Source: Deltaproteobacteria bacterium (GTDB taxonomy: Bacteria; Desulfobacterota; Binatia; UBA9968). From it: a stretch of 7,815 nucleotides of DNA. How positions within the stretch are numbered: the stretch's first letter is position 1; every line of letters starts with the position of its first letter. A program made the translations under genes and the position numbers. Under the pieces are notes generated by a model that was given only the letters and a program-made list of their open reading frames with translations, was not told where the DNA came from and did not search any database. Location of the stretch: NCBI GenBank assembly GCA_016184235.1, contig JACPDC010000376.1, forward strand, positions 1-7,815. The letters are read 5' to 3'. Positions 1 through 6,221 of this stretch are shown one piece after another.

Positions 1-431
1 ACCGTGGCGCGCGTGAGAAAATCCGTAAGCGACCCGAACCGGCTGATCGCGAAGCGCTTCCCTTTCGCCTGTTTCATCGACTTGAAATCAGGCTGCGAGT
101 AGAGTTGAAAAGGCATCAGATTGCAGATTCCCCAGAAGTTCTTGATGTCGAAGCCCGCGGCCCTGCCGCCGATCGTTTCTACGAAGGCGCTCCCCATGAT
201 CTGGATATCTCCTCCAATCAGGGCTTGAAGGTTGGTGGCCCCGGCATTGAACATGACGAAGAGAACTTCCAACCCCTCATCTTTGAAAAATCCTTTCTCC
301 TGAGCGACGTACGCCGGGAGAAAGGCGATATTCACCGAGGAAAGCCCGACGAGAATTTTCGTCTGGGCCGCCGCCGGGCGAACCCAAATTGGCAGCAAGA
401 GAAGAACGAAGAGCAATAGTCGTAAGCGCAT
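1..431 (-). CDS. NMT1/SsuA-type ABC transporter substrate-binding protein, C-terminus beyond window
   Basis: Periplasmic solute-binding protein of the NMT1/THI5/SsuA-like class, which delivers small organic solutes (such as sulfonates, thiamine precursors or other organics) to an ABC importer. Only the first 143 residues are inside the window. Residues 1-22 form a signal peptide: Arg at 2 and 4, a Leu-rich core at 5-13, and an Ala-Ala-Ala cleavage site before Gln23. The mature start matches the family: VGLSSVNIAFLPAYVAQEKG at 28-47, then FFKDEGLEV, a GATNLQALIGGDIQIMGS stretch around 64-81 and RFGSLTDFLTR near 131. The ATG at 429-431 is preceded by AAGGAGGG with good spacing. It lies 35 bases downstream of the M19 dipeptidase on the same strand, so the two are probably co-transcribed. 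The substrate cannot be read from the sequence. The family is clear; its permease and ATPase would have to lie to the left or elsewhere. Confidence 0.88.
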   Translation of the reverse strand, partial: MRLRLLLFVLLLLPIWVRPAAAQTKILVGLSSVNIAFLPAYVAQEKGFFKDEGLEVLFVMFNAGATNLQALIGGDIQIMGSAFVETIGGRAAGFDIKNFWGICNLMPFQLYSQPDFKSMKQAKGKRFAISRFGSLTDFLTRAT

Positions 432-466
432 GGCACCCTCCTTTTAGTTGGTTTTAGTGAAAAACT

Positions 467-1498
467 TCAGATCACCGACTGTTCCGGCAGAATGGTCCTC
501 AGCACCCGGATGTAGTTTCCACCCAGGATCAAGGCGATCTCCTTTTCCTTATAACCGTGGCGCATCAGGCCCTCCACGAACTTGGGCATATCCTCGATCT
601 CTTCGAGGTCAGTAACATATTTGCGCTGGTGCAGTGGATGGTGTCGATCCTTGAGGGTCCGCGGGCCGTCGTATTTTATGAAATCGAGACCCAGGGCGAC
701 ATGCTCGATCCCCATCAGCTTGACCATATAGTCCACATGTCGGAGCAGGTCTTCCAGGCCGGCGTCTTTCTTCGCCACGGGATCGGGCAAGGCAAAGATG
801 CCCACAAGGCCGCCTTGCTGCGCAATCGCCTTCATCTGGTCATCGGTCAGGTTGCGCGGGTGGTCCGTCATGGTGCAGGCATTGGAGTGGCTGACGATCA
901 GCGGCGCTCCGGCCGCTTCCAGGGCCTGGAAAAATCCCTCCCGGTTCATGTGTGATAGGTCCACGACCATACCGAGCCGGTTCATCTCCTTGATGACCGC
1001 GACACCGAAGTTTGTGAGGCCTCCTTTCGTCCGGTTTTCCCAGACGCCGTCGCCCAATTCGTTGCGGAAATTCCAGGTGAGCTGCATGGAGCGCAGCCCC
1101 AGGCGGTAAAAGTTCCTGAGCTGGTGGATGCTGCCCTGCAGCGGCATCCCCCCTTCGAAGTGAAGGATGAAGGAGATGTTGCCCGGGCGGGGCTTGTCGG
1201 GGAGATCGGACCTGGTCTTAATGAGCGAGATCATTCCCTCGGATCTCGGCGCCTCTTCGAGGAACATGTCGATGTTTTCCAGGGCGGTCTCGAGATAGCG
1301 GCCGGTATTCTGCGTGTGCGAGTAGGAATCTCCGCTGATCGCGTAGACGCACACGTTGATGCCGTCGCGTATGAGCCTCGGGGCTATGGCATCCCGGAGC
1401 GGCGTCTCCTCGCCGGTCGATTTCCGATGGAGCTGTTCGTAAACATCGCGATGGCCTTCCACCACGAGGTGTTTTTGCAGGGTTTCCTTCGCGTTCAT
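467..1498 (-). CDS. Membrane dipeptidase family (peptidase M19) zinc hydrolase
   Basis: Amidohydrolase-fold dipeptidase related to renal dipeptidase (DPEP1), which hydrolyses dipeptides with a binuclear zinc site. The 343-residue length is normal. The metal ligands are all present: His16-x-Asp18 (GHRD), bridging Glu115 (HFEGG), His183 (DLSH) and His204 (VSHSN). Arg215 (DHPRN) and Asp272 (LGLDF) match the substrate/catalytic positions known in DPEP1, and the 21-residue spacing between the last two His ligands is identical. The terminal GGNYIRVL motif is also typical. There is no signal peptide or lipobox, so the enzyme is probably cytoplasmic. The ATG at 1496-1498 has AGGAG six bases upstream. 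It is divergent from a peptide-type ABC importer, which fits cleavage of imported dipeptides (inference), and is followed closely by an NMT1-type binding protein. The exact substrate (L,L-, L,D- or modified dipeptide) is unknown. Confidence 0.93.
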   Translation of the reverse strand: MNAKETLQKHLVVEGHRDVYEQLHRKSTGEETPLRDAIAPRLIRDGINVCVYAISGDSYSHTQNTGRYLETALENIDMFLEEAPRSEGMISLIKTRSDLPDKPRPGNISFILHFEGGMPLQGSIHQLRNFYRLGLRSMQLTWNFRNELGDGVWENRTKGGLTNFGVAVIKEMNRLGMVVDLSHMNREGFFQALEAAGAPLIVSHSNACTMTDHPRNLTDDQMKAIAQQGGLVGIFALPDPVAKKDAGLEDLLRHVDYMVKLMGIEHVALGLDFIKYDGPRTLKDRHHPLHQRKYVTDLEEIEDMPKFVEGLMRHGYKEKEIALILGGNYIRVLRTILPEQSVI

Positions 1499-1515
1499 TA
1501 GGCGCTCCTGATGGG

Positions 1516-1545
1516 TTGAACAGGATTACTTATTGGGGTACTAAT
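1516..1545 (+). promoter_or_regulatory. Possible sigma70-type promoter for the Opp/Dpp operon
   Basis: TTGAAC at 1516-1521 (4 of 6 to the -35 consensus) and ACTAAT at 1540-1545 (4 of 6 to the -10 consensus) are separated by 18 bases. A start of transcription near 1552 would lie downstream of the TTG at 1516 and upstream of the TTG at 1582, so the promoter, if real, favours the later translation start. The assignment rests only on hexamer resemblance. Confidence 0.3.
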
Positions 1546-1581
1546 AGCCGCAAAACTGGCCAGAAGCAAGCACCCATTCCA

Positions 1582-3177
1582 TTGCTGAAACAACCTCGAA
1601 AAAATGCAATCCCCTCCATCCCGGCCCTCATCACTTTTTTCCTGCTCTCCTCCTGCAATCCCTTTTCTCCGACCGGGGATCTCAAGACCTTTCGTGTCAA
1701 CCTCGGGACCGAGCCTCCCAGCCTGGACTGGTCTCTGGCCACGGATCACGCCTCTTTCAACGTCATTGCCAATCTCATGGTCGGGCTCACCGAGTTCGAC
1801 AAGAACCTCAAGCCGGCCGCAGTCATAGCCAAATCCTGGGATATCCTCGAAGGCGGCAGGCGGATCATTTTCCATCTGAGGGACGATGTCCTGTGGAGCG
1901 ACGGCAAGAAAGTCCAAGCGCAGGACTTCGAGTACTCCTGGAAAAGACTGCTGAACCCCAAGACGGCCTCGGAGTATGCCTATATTCTGTTCGATATTCT
2001 CAACGCGGAGGAATACAACCAAGGCAAGATCGATAGTCCGGAGCTGGTGGGCGTCAAGGCCTCCGATGATCGGACCCTGGAGGTTCATCTCAAGCACCCC
2101 GTCTCGTACTTTCTCTCCATCACCACCTTCGAGGTCACCTATCCCCAGCGCCAGGACGTCATAGAAAAGTATGGCTCCAAGTGGACCGAGCCGGGAAATA
2201 TCGTGACCAACGGACCCTTTCTGCTTTCCTCGTGGAAGCATGAAAATGAGATCCAGCTGACCGCCAATCCCGACTTCTTTCTCGGCAAGCCCGCCATCGA
2301 CAAGGTGGAAATGTTCATGATCAACGAAAAAACGACGGCCCTCGCCATGTATGAGCAAGGTCGGATCGATTTCATTGACAACCAAAGCATTCCCATCTTC
2401 GAGAAGCCGCGCATGGCCAAGCTGCCGGGCTTCAAGGCGGTGCCGCAGCTCAGAGGATACTACTACGGCTTCGTTACGGATCGCAGGCCTTTCGATGATG
2501 TCCGCGTGCGCAAGGCGTTCTCCATGGCTATTGATCGGAGCGTCTTTCCGAAGATTCTTCACGGCGGAGAGAGACCCGCCACTTCCTGGATTCCTCCCAG
2601 TATGCAGGCCCAAAACCCCAAGATCGGGCTCAACTACAACCCGCCCGAGGCGAGAAGGCTCTTGCGCGAGGCCGGCTACCCGGACGGCAAGGGTTTCCCT
2701 CAGGTCACACTGGCCTACAACACGCTGGAGGACCACAAGACCGTGGCCGAGGCGGTCCAAGGGATGTGGAAACGGAATCTAGGCGTATTGGTCCGCCTGG
2801 AAAATCAAGAATGGAAGGTTTATCTGAAGAAGCTTAAAACCGACCCGCCTCACATCTATCGCAGCGGATGGGGCGCCGACTATCCGGACCCGGATAATTT
2901 CATGAAGCTCTTCACCTCGCTGAGCGGCAACAACGATACGCGCTGGAAAAATCCGCGCTACGACCAGTTGCTGGAGTCCGCGGCGAGGGAATTCGACGAA
3001 AAGCGGCGCATCCGGCTTTACAACGAGGCGCAAAGGATCCTCTGCGAGATCGACGTCCCGATCATGCCGCTATTCACCACCACGGAGCACACAGTGCTGA
3101 ATCCCCGCTTTACCGGCCTGGAATTTAATTCCATGGCGCGCCTGTTCCTACGGGAAGTCAGACCGGCGAGTCGTTGA
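1582..3177 (+). CDS. Peptide/nickel-type ABC transporter substrate-binding lipoprotein (SBP_bac_5 family)
   Basis: Extracytoplasmic binding protein of the OppA/DppA class that captures peptides or similar solutes for the permeases encoded next. From the TTG at 1582 it has 531 residues, normal for the family. The leader has basic residues at 3-7, a hydrophobic stretch and a lipobox Leu-Ser-Ser-Cys ending at Cys25, so it should be membrane-anchored by lipidation. The family signature is plain at about 83-122: AKSWDI, IIFHLRDDVLWSDGKK and DFEYSWKRLL. DVRVRKAFSMAIDRS and the GWGADYPDPDNFM segment are further typical SBP_bac_5 features. The frame is open back to a TTG at 1516, which would give a 46-residue leader before the Cys. 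Neither TTG has a good ribosome binding site, so 1582 was chosen for its ordinary signal length. The stop is eight bases before the likely start of the permease gene. Ligand unknown; family near certain, start uncertain. Confidence 0.9.
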   Translation: MLKQPRKNAIPSIPALITFFLLSSCNPFSPTGDLKTFRVNLGTEPPSLDWSLATDHASFNVIANLMVGLTEFDKNLKPAAVIAKSWDILEGGRRIIFHLRDDVLWSDGKKVQAQDFEYSWKRLLNPKTASEYAYILFDILNAEEYNQGKIDSPELVGVKASDDRTLEVHLKHPVSYFLSITTFEVTYPQRQDVIEKYGSKWTEPGNIVTNGPFLLSSWKHENEIQLTANPDFFLGKPAIDKVEMFMINEKTTALAMYEQGRIDFIDNQSIPIFEKPRMAKLPGFKAVPQLRGYYYGFVTDRRPFDDVRVRKAFSMAIDRSVFPKILHGGERPATSWIPPSMQAQNPKIGLNYNPPEARRLLREAGYPDGKGFPQVTLAYNTLEDHKTVAEAVQGMWKRNLGVLVRLENQEWKVYLKKLKTDPPHIYRSGWGADYPDPDNFMKLFTSLSGNNDTRWKNPRYDQLLESAAREFDEKRRIRLYNEAQRILCEIDVPIMPLFTTTEHTVLNPRFTGLEFNSMARLFLREVRPASR

Positions 3178-3185
3178 TCGTGTAT

Positions 3186-4103
3186 ATGGCCCGCTTTCTC
3201 CTGACAAGGTTGCTGCACGGCCTTGCAGTTATCTGGGTCGTGATTACACTGACCTTCGTCTTCATGCGTCTCGCGCCGGGCGGCCCTTTCGACCGTGAGC
3301 GGCGCCTCCCGCCCGAGGTGCTGGCGAATATCGCGGCGAAGTACCATCTCGACGAGCCGTGGCTGAAGCAATATGGCCGCTACCTTCTCGGGATCGCCCG
3401 GGGAGACTTGGGCCCCTCCTACAAATACGTCGATCGCGGCGTCAGCGACATCGTCACCGAGACCTTTCCCGTTTCCGCCCTGCTGGGAGTTCTTGCGCTC
3501 GGCTTCGCCGTAGCCTTCTCCTTTCCCCTCGCAATAAGCGCCGCCTACTACCGCAATTCCTGGACGGACCGAAGCTGCCTCTTTCTCGCCACCCTGGGGG
3601 TCTCCCTGCCCCATTTCATCCTCGGCGCCCTGCTGATATGGCTCTTTTCTCTTCAACTCGGCTGGTTGCAGCCCGGCAGGTGGGAAGACCTCACCAGCAC
3701 GGTCCTGCCTACGATCACCCTGGGAGCCGCGCCGGCCGCATACCTCTCTTATCTGCTCCGCTCCAGCCTGGTGGAGAGTCTGGAGGAAGATTATGTTCGC
3801 ACGGCGCGCGCCAAGGGGCTGAAAGAGGCCACCGTGCTCTTCAAGCACGCGTTGAACAACTCTCTCATCCCGACCCTGACCGTGCTCGGCCCCCTGTCGG
3901 CGGCCCTGATCACCGGCTCATTCGTGGTCGAATATATCTTCGCCATCCCCGGTATGGGGAGGTTTTTCATCACCGCGGTGACCGATCGGGACTATCCGAT
4001 GATCATGGGAGTCACGCTGGTCTATACCGGGCTCCTGGTAAGCGCCAATTTTTTCGTGGACCTGCTTTATTCGATTGTCGATCCCAGGATAAAGAGCCAC
4101 TGA
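3186..4103 (+). CDS. DppB/OppB-type ABC transporter permease
   Basis: Inner-membrane permease of a peptide/nickel-type ABC importer, forming the channel as a heterodimer with the DppC-type protein encoded next. From the ATG at 3186 it has 305 residues. The N-terminus MARFLLTRLL followed by a transmembrane segment and MRLAPGGPF is the classic DppB/OppB start. About six membrane segments are visible (near 8-26, 97-119, 132-157, 172-190, 235-252 and 273-297). The EAA-type cytoplasmic loop that contacts the ATPase is at about 202-234 (DYVRTARAKGL, then HALNNSLIPTL), and the C-terminus VDPRIK is typical. In-frame TTG at 3174, overlapping the upstream stop, and GTG at 3180 are alternative starts. 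No strong ribosome binding site separates them, so the ATG was chosen by family resemblance. Translational coupling to the binding-protein gene is likely. Confidence 0.93.
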   Translation: MARFLLTRLLHGLAVIWVVITLTFVFMRLAPGGPFDRERRLPPEVLANIAAKYHLDEPWLKQYGRYLLGIARGDLGPSYKYVDRGVSDIVTETFPVSALLGVLALGFAVAFSFPLAISAAYYRNSWTDRSCLFLATLGVSLPHFILGALLIWLFSLQLGWLQPGRWEDLTSTVLPTITLGAAPAAYLSYLLRSSLVESLEEDYVRTARAKGLKEATVLFKHALNNSLIPTLTVLGPLSAALITGSFVVEYIFAIPGMGRFFITAVTDRDYPMIMGVTLVYTGLLVSANFFVDLLYSIVDPRIKSH

Positions 4104-4112
4104 GATCTTGCC

Positions 4113-4973
4113 ATGAATGCGGCTAAAACCGTCTGGAACGGAGTGCGCGAGGAGCCGACTGCGCTTTGGAGTCTCATCTTTATAATGGCAGTGTGCCTCG
4201 GTGGCTTTCTCGCGCCGCTGCTCTCCCCTTACGGCCCAGGCGGGCTGGATGAACAGCGCATCCTGCAAGCGCCGGGATCGAGCCATTGGATGGGCACGGA
4301 CGCGCTGGGGAGAGACCTTCTTACCCGCGTGCTTTACGGCGCGCGCGTTTCTATGACCGTCGGCATCGGAACGGCATTGATCGCCCTGTTGATAGGAACC
4401 GTCTACGGCCTGATCTCCGGCTATGCCGGTGGAAACCTCGACCATCTGCTGATGCGGATCGTCGACGTCTGCTACGGCCTGCCCGATCTGCTTATCTTCA
4501 TTCTCCTCTCGCTCCTCTTCGGCCGCAACATCGCCGGCGTCCTGGTGGCGCTCGGGCTGGTGACCTGGGTGCGCTTCGCCCGGATCACGCGCGGGCAGGT
4601 GCTTCAGGCCAAGGAATTCGTTTACGTCGAGGGCGCGCGGGCCATAGGCGCATCGCACGCGCGCATCATTCTGCGCCATATTTTGCCGAATATCCTCGCT
4701 CCGGTTCTGGTGACTCTGACCTTCAGCGTTCCGGGGGCGATCCTGGCGGAATCGACCCTGAGCTTCATCGGACTCGGGATCAACGATCCCTACAGCGATT
4801 GGGGAACGAGCTGGGGGACGCTCGCCCAGGACGGCTGGCGCGCCATGCGCACCTACCCGCACATCATCCTCTTCCCGGCGCTGGCGATCTTTCTCACCAT
4901 CCTGGCCTCCAACTTCCTGGGAAACGGATTGAGAGATATCTTGGACCCTCGAGGGGGATCTCAAGAAAAGTAA
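4113..4973 (+). CDS. DppC/OppC-type ABC transporter permease
   Basis: Second permease subunit of the peptide/nickel-type importer, 286 residues. After an N-terminal membrane segment (about 18-38) comes the family hallmark HWMGTDALGRDLLTRVLYGA at 58-77. Further membrane segments lie near 82-104, 123-150, 195-215 and 250-270. The EAA loop is at about 168-200 (YVEGARAIGASHARIILRHI and then LPN), followed by LAESTLSFIGLGI and the C-terminal NFLGNGLRDILDPR. The gene starts nine bases after the DppB-type gene, with only a weak GAG-containing ribosome binding site, so coupling is likely. It is the last gene of the operon: a convergent gene and a terminator follow. No DppD/DppF-type ATPase gene is present in the window, although they normally follow here. 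Confidence 0.94.
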   Translation: MNAAKTVWNGVREEPTALWSLIFIMAVCLGGFLAPLLSPYGPGGLDEQRILQAPGSSHWMGTDALGRDLLTRVLYGARVSMTVGIGTALIALLIGTVYGLISGYAGGNLDHLLMRIVDVCYGLPDLLIFILLSLLFGRNIAGVLVALGLVTWVRFARITRGQVLQAKEFVYVEGARAIGASHARIILRHILPNILAPVLVTLTFSVPGAILAESTLSFIGLGINDPYSDWGTSWGTLAQDGWRAMRTYPHIILFPALAIFLTILASNFLGNGLRDILDPRGGSQEK

Positions 4974-5033
4974 GAAGACGCAGAGCGCTCCTTCAACTGG
5001 CTGGGACGAAAAGAATCAGCGAAGGATTGCAGC

Positions 5034-5066
5034 GGGCCGTGTGGGACGGCTTCACGCGCCCTTTTT
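5034..5066 (+). terminator. Rho-independent terminator of the Opp/Dpp operon
   Basis: GGGCCGTG at 5034-5041 pairs with CACGCGCCC at 5053-5061, giving eight base pairs with one bulged C and an 11-base loop, followed at once by five T at 5062-5066. It lies about 60 bases after the DppC-type stop codon. The right arm and T tract overlap the last codons of the convergent KaiC-like gene, so the same DNA codes for its Lys-Lys-Gly-Ala C-terminus. On the opposite strand no T tract follows, so it should act on rightward transcription only. Confidence 0.65.
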
Positions 5067-6005
5067 GGTGACGTTCTTTGCCTTCTCCTCGATCGGGTTC
5101 CAGGCCTCGAAAATATTCCCCTCCTCTTCGGGGAGTTCGGGCTGAGGCTGAACTGCCTGAACCGGCGCGGCTGCCACGGGGGTTTGAATTGGCATCGGGA
5201 TAGGTTCGACCGGCGCAGACGGCGCGGCACCGGGCATCGACGGATCGACGACAACGCCTTTTCCGCTGATGATTCTGAATGGGTGCTCCGTAAGCTCCAC
5301 TGCCGTCGCTCTCATCTTTCTCACCAAGACCGTCCGCACCATACCTTTCTGCGTCTGGGTTAGCTTCAAAATGATAACCCCCGCGACCGGGTATTCCTCC
5401 CATTCCTCGACGTCACCGGTGCCGGCGGAAGGCAGCACGAGGAGATTGGTCGTCTCCAGGTGTTCCCTGAGGGAGCGGATCAGTGTCCGGGCGTTGTCCC
5501 TGATATGCCTGCCCTCGCGGGAGGGAACCAGGGGCCCCACCGGATCGATCACGACACGGGCGGCTCCTAACCGGTTCACATAACTGGCCAGATCGGCGAC
5601 GGTCTTCGGTATATCGAGCTCCTTTTTCGCCCCGCCGTGACCGGTGAAGAAAGGAGCGGCATCGAGCATCAACAATTGCTTGTCCGCGATAGCTTTCATC
5701 AGATCCCAGCCCAGCGACGCCGCCTGTTCCACGATGTCGCTCGGTTTGTCGTCTACCGAAACATAAACCGCCTTTTCCCCTTCCATGAGGCCCTTGAGAA
5801 TAAAGGCGGTGGCGAAAATCGTTTTCCCGGTGCCGGAATCACCGGTGATCAGGTAGGCCTTGCCCTTCAGAAAGCCGCCGCCGATAAGCAGATCGAGCTG
5901 CGTAATACCGGTGGAAAGCCGCTTTTTGTCGCCTCCCTCTTTCGGGGTTGGCGCCATCTCTTGCGCGGAAGCTATTAAACCTTCGCCTTTGTCCACCACG
6001 TGCAT
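5052..6005 (-). CDS. Single-domain KaiC-like (RecA superfamily) ATPase
   Basis: A 317-residue protein with one KaiC/RadA-type P-loop ATPase domain. STGITQLDLLIGGGFLKGKA precedes the Walker A motif GDSGTGKT at 55-62. The Walker B strand is VVIDPVGPL with Asp154, and the closing motif LVRKMRAT, HPFRII, GKGVVV is characteristic of KaiC domains. At 85-86 there is Asp-Asp (VSVDDKP) where KaiC carries its catalytic Glu-Glu. After the domain comes a Pro/Ala/Val-rich linker at about 255-292 and then an acidic segment with NIFEAWNP and a Lys-rich end, probably flexible. The frame is open to a TTG at 6021-6023, but GGAGGT at 6012-6017 sits six bases before the ATG at 6003-6005, which fixes the start. 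It is not a circadian KaiC, which has two domains and kaiB partners. Such single-domain proteins are usually signalling or regulatory ATPases; the role here is unknown. Confidence 0.88.
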   Translation of the reverse strand: MHVVDKGEGLIASAQEMAPTPKEGGDKKRLSTGITQLDLLIGGGFLKGKAYLITGDSGTGKTIFATAFILKGLMEGEKAVYVSVDDKPSDIVEQAASLGWDLMKAIADKQLLMLDAAPFFTGHGGAKKELDIPKTVADLASYVNRLGAARVVIDPVGPLVPSREGRHIRDNARTLIRSLREHLETTNLLVLPSAGTGDVEEWEEYPVAGVIILKLTQTQKGMVRTVLVRKMRATAVELTEHPFRIISGKGVVVDPSMPGAAPSAPVEPIPMPIQTPVAAAPVQAVQPQPELPEEEGNIFEAWNPIEEKAKNVTKKGA

Positions 6006-6011
6006 CAACCG

Positions 6012-6017
6012 ACCTCC
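6012..6017 (-). promoter_or_regulatory. Ribosome binding site fixing the KaiC-like start
   Basis: On the minus strand this reads GGAGGT, six bases before the ATG at 6003-6005. It lies inside the stretch that would be coding if the upstream in-frame TTG at 6021-6023 were used, so it argues for the shorter protein. Confidence 0.8.
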
Positions 6018-6067
6018 AGTCAAGCTCGTTTTTTATAATACAATATGAGCAAGGACAATGCCAGGAG

Positions 6068-6097
6068 AGAATAAGGCTGCAATATGTCGTTTTTCAA
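6068..6097 (-). promoter_or_regulatory. Possible sigma70-type promoter for the KaiC-like gene
   Basis: On the minus strand TTGAAA (6092-6097, 5 of 6 to consensus) and TATTCT (6068-6073, 4 of 6) are 18 bases apart. Transcription would start near 6060, leaving a leader of about 55 bases before the ATG. The surrounding 6024-6200 stretch is AT-richer than the genes, so chance matches are likely and other pairings exist. Confidence 0.33.
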
Positions 6098-6200
6098 GAA
6101 GATTGTTCTCACGCGGAGAGCTTAGGCCTATTCCAATAAATGACAAAAAGCGACTAGAATGCACCAAAATTGCCCAAAAACGGAAATGTTAGCGCCACTT

Positions 6201-6217
6201 AGAAGCCGGAGGCCTCT
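6201..6217 (-). other. Small hairpin just after the TauE-type gene
   Basis: On the minus strand AGAGGCC and GGCTTCT pair over seven positions (one G-U) around a TCC loop. Outer arms GTTAG/CTAAC (6216-6220 and 6188-6192) could extend it loosely. It begins four bases after the TauE-type stop codon. The G-U pair forms only in leftward RNA, which fits a role at the end of that transcript. The nearest T tract on that strand (6176-6180) is about 20 bases further on, so this is not a standard intrinsic terminator; it may be a 3'-end stabilising stem or chance. Confidence 0.3.
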
Positions 6218-6221
6218 AACC

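Noticed and set aside
105..419. Plus-strand open frame opposite the NMT1-type binding protein
   Set aside because: The minus strand here encodes a signal peptide and clear family motifs; the plus-strand translation has none.
1498..2760. Long minus-strand open frame (420 codons) opposite the binding-lipoprotein gene
   Set aside because: It lies wholly against a gene with strong family motifs, its translation shows no recognisable domain, and such frames arise from codon bias on the opposite strand.
3018..3848. Minus-strand open frame (276 codons) across the lipoprotein/permease junction
   Set aside because: It spans two real genes on the other strand and has a biased, motif-free translation.
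3918..4964. Long minus-strand open frame (348 codons) opposite the two permease genes
   Set aside because: Its composition is hydrophilic and low in order, rich in Arg, Gln, Asp and His, as expected of the complement of membrane-protein codons. No motif and no ribosome binding site were seen.
5052..6005. Interpretation as a circadian clock KaiC
   Set aside because: Only one ATPase domain is present, the catalytic Glu pair is Asp-Asp, the C-terminal tail is different and there is no kaiA or kaiB in the window.
6034..6039. Perfect TATAAT on the plus strand upstream of the KaiC-like gene
   Set aside because: No matching -35 element lies 16-18 bases upstream and no credible gene follows on the plus strand; the area is simply AT-rich.
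6201..6220. Hairpin after the TauE-type gene as an intrinsic terminator
   Set aside because: The T tract is about 20 bases beyond the stem on that strand, too far for a standard Rho-independent terminator; kept only as a hairpin.
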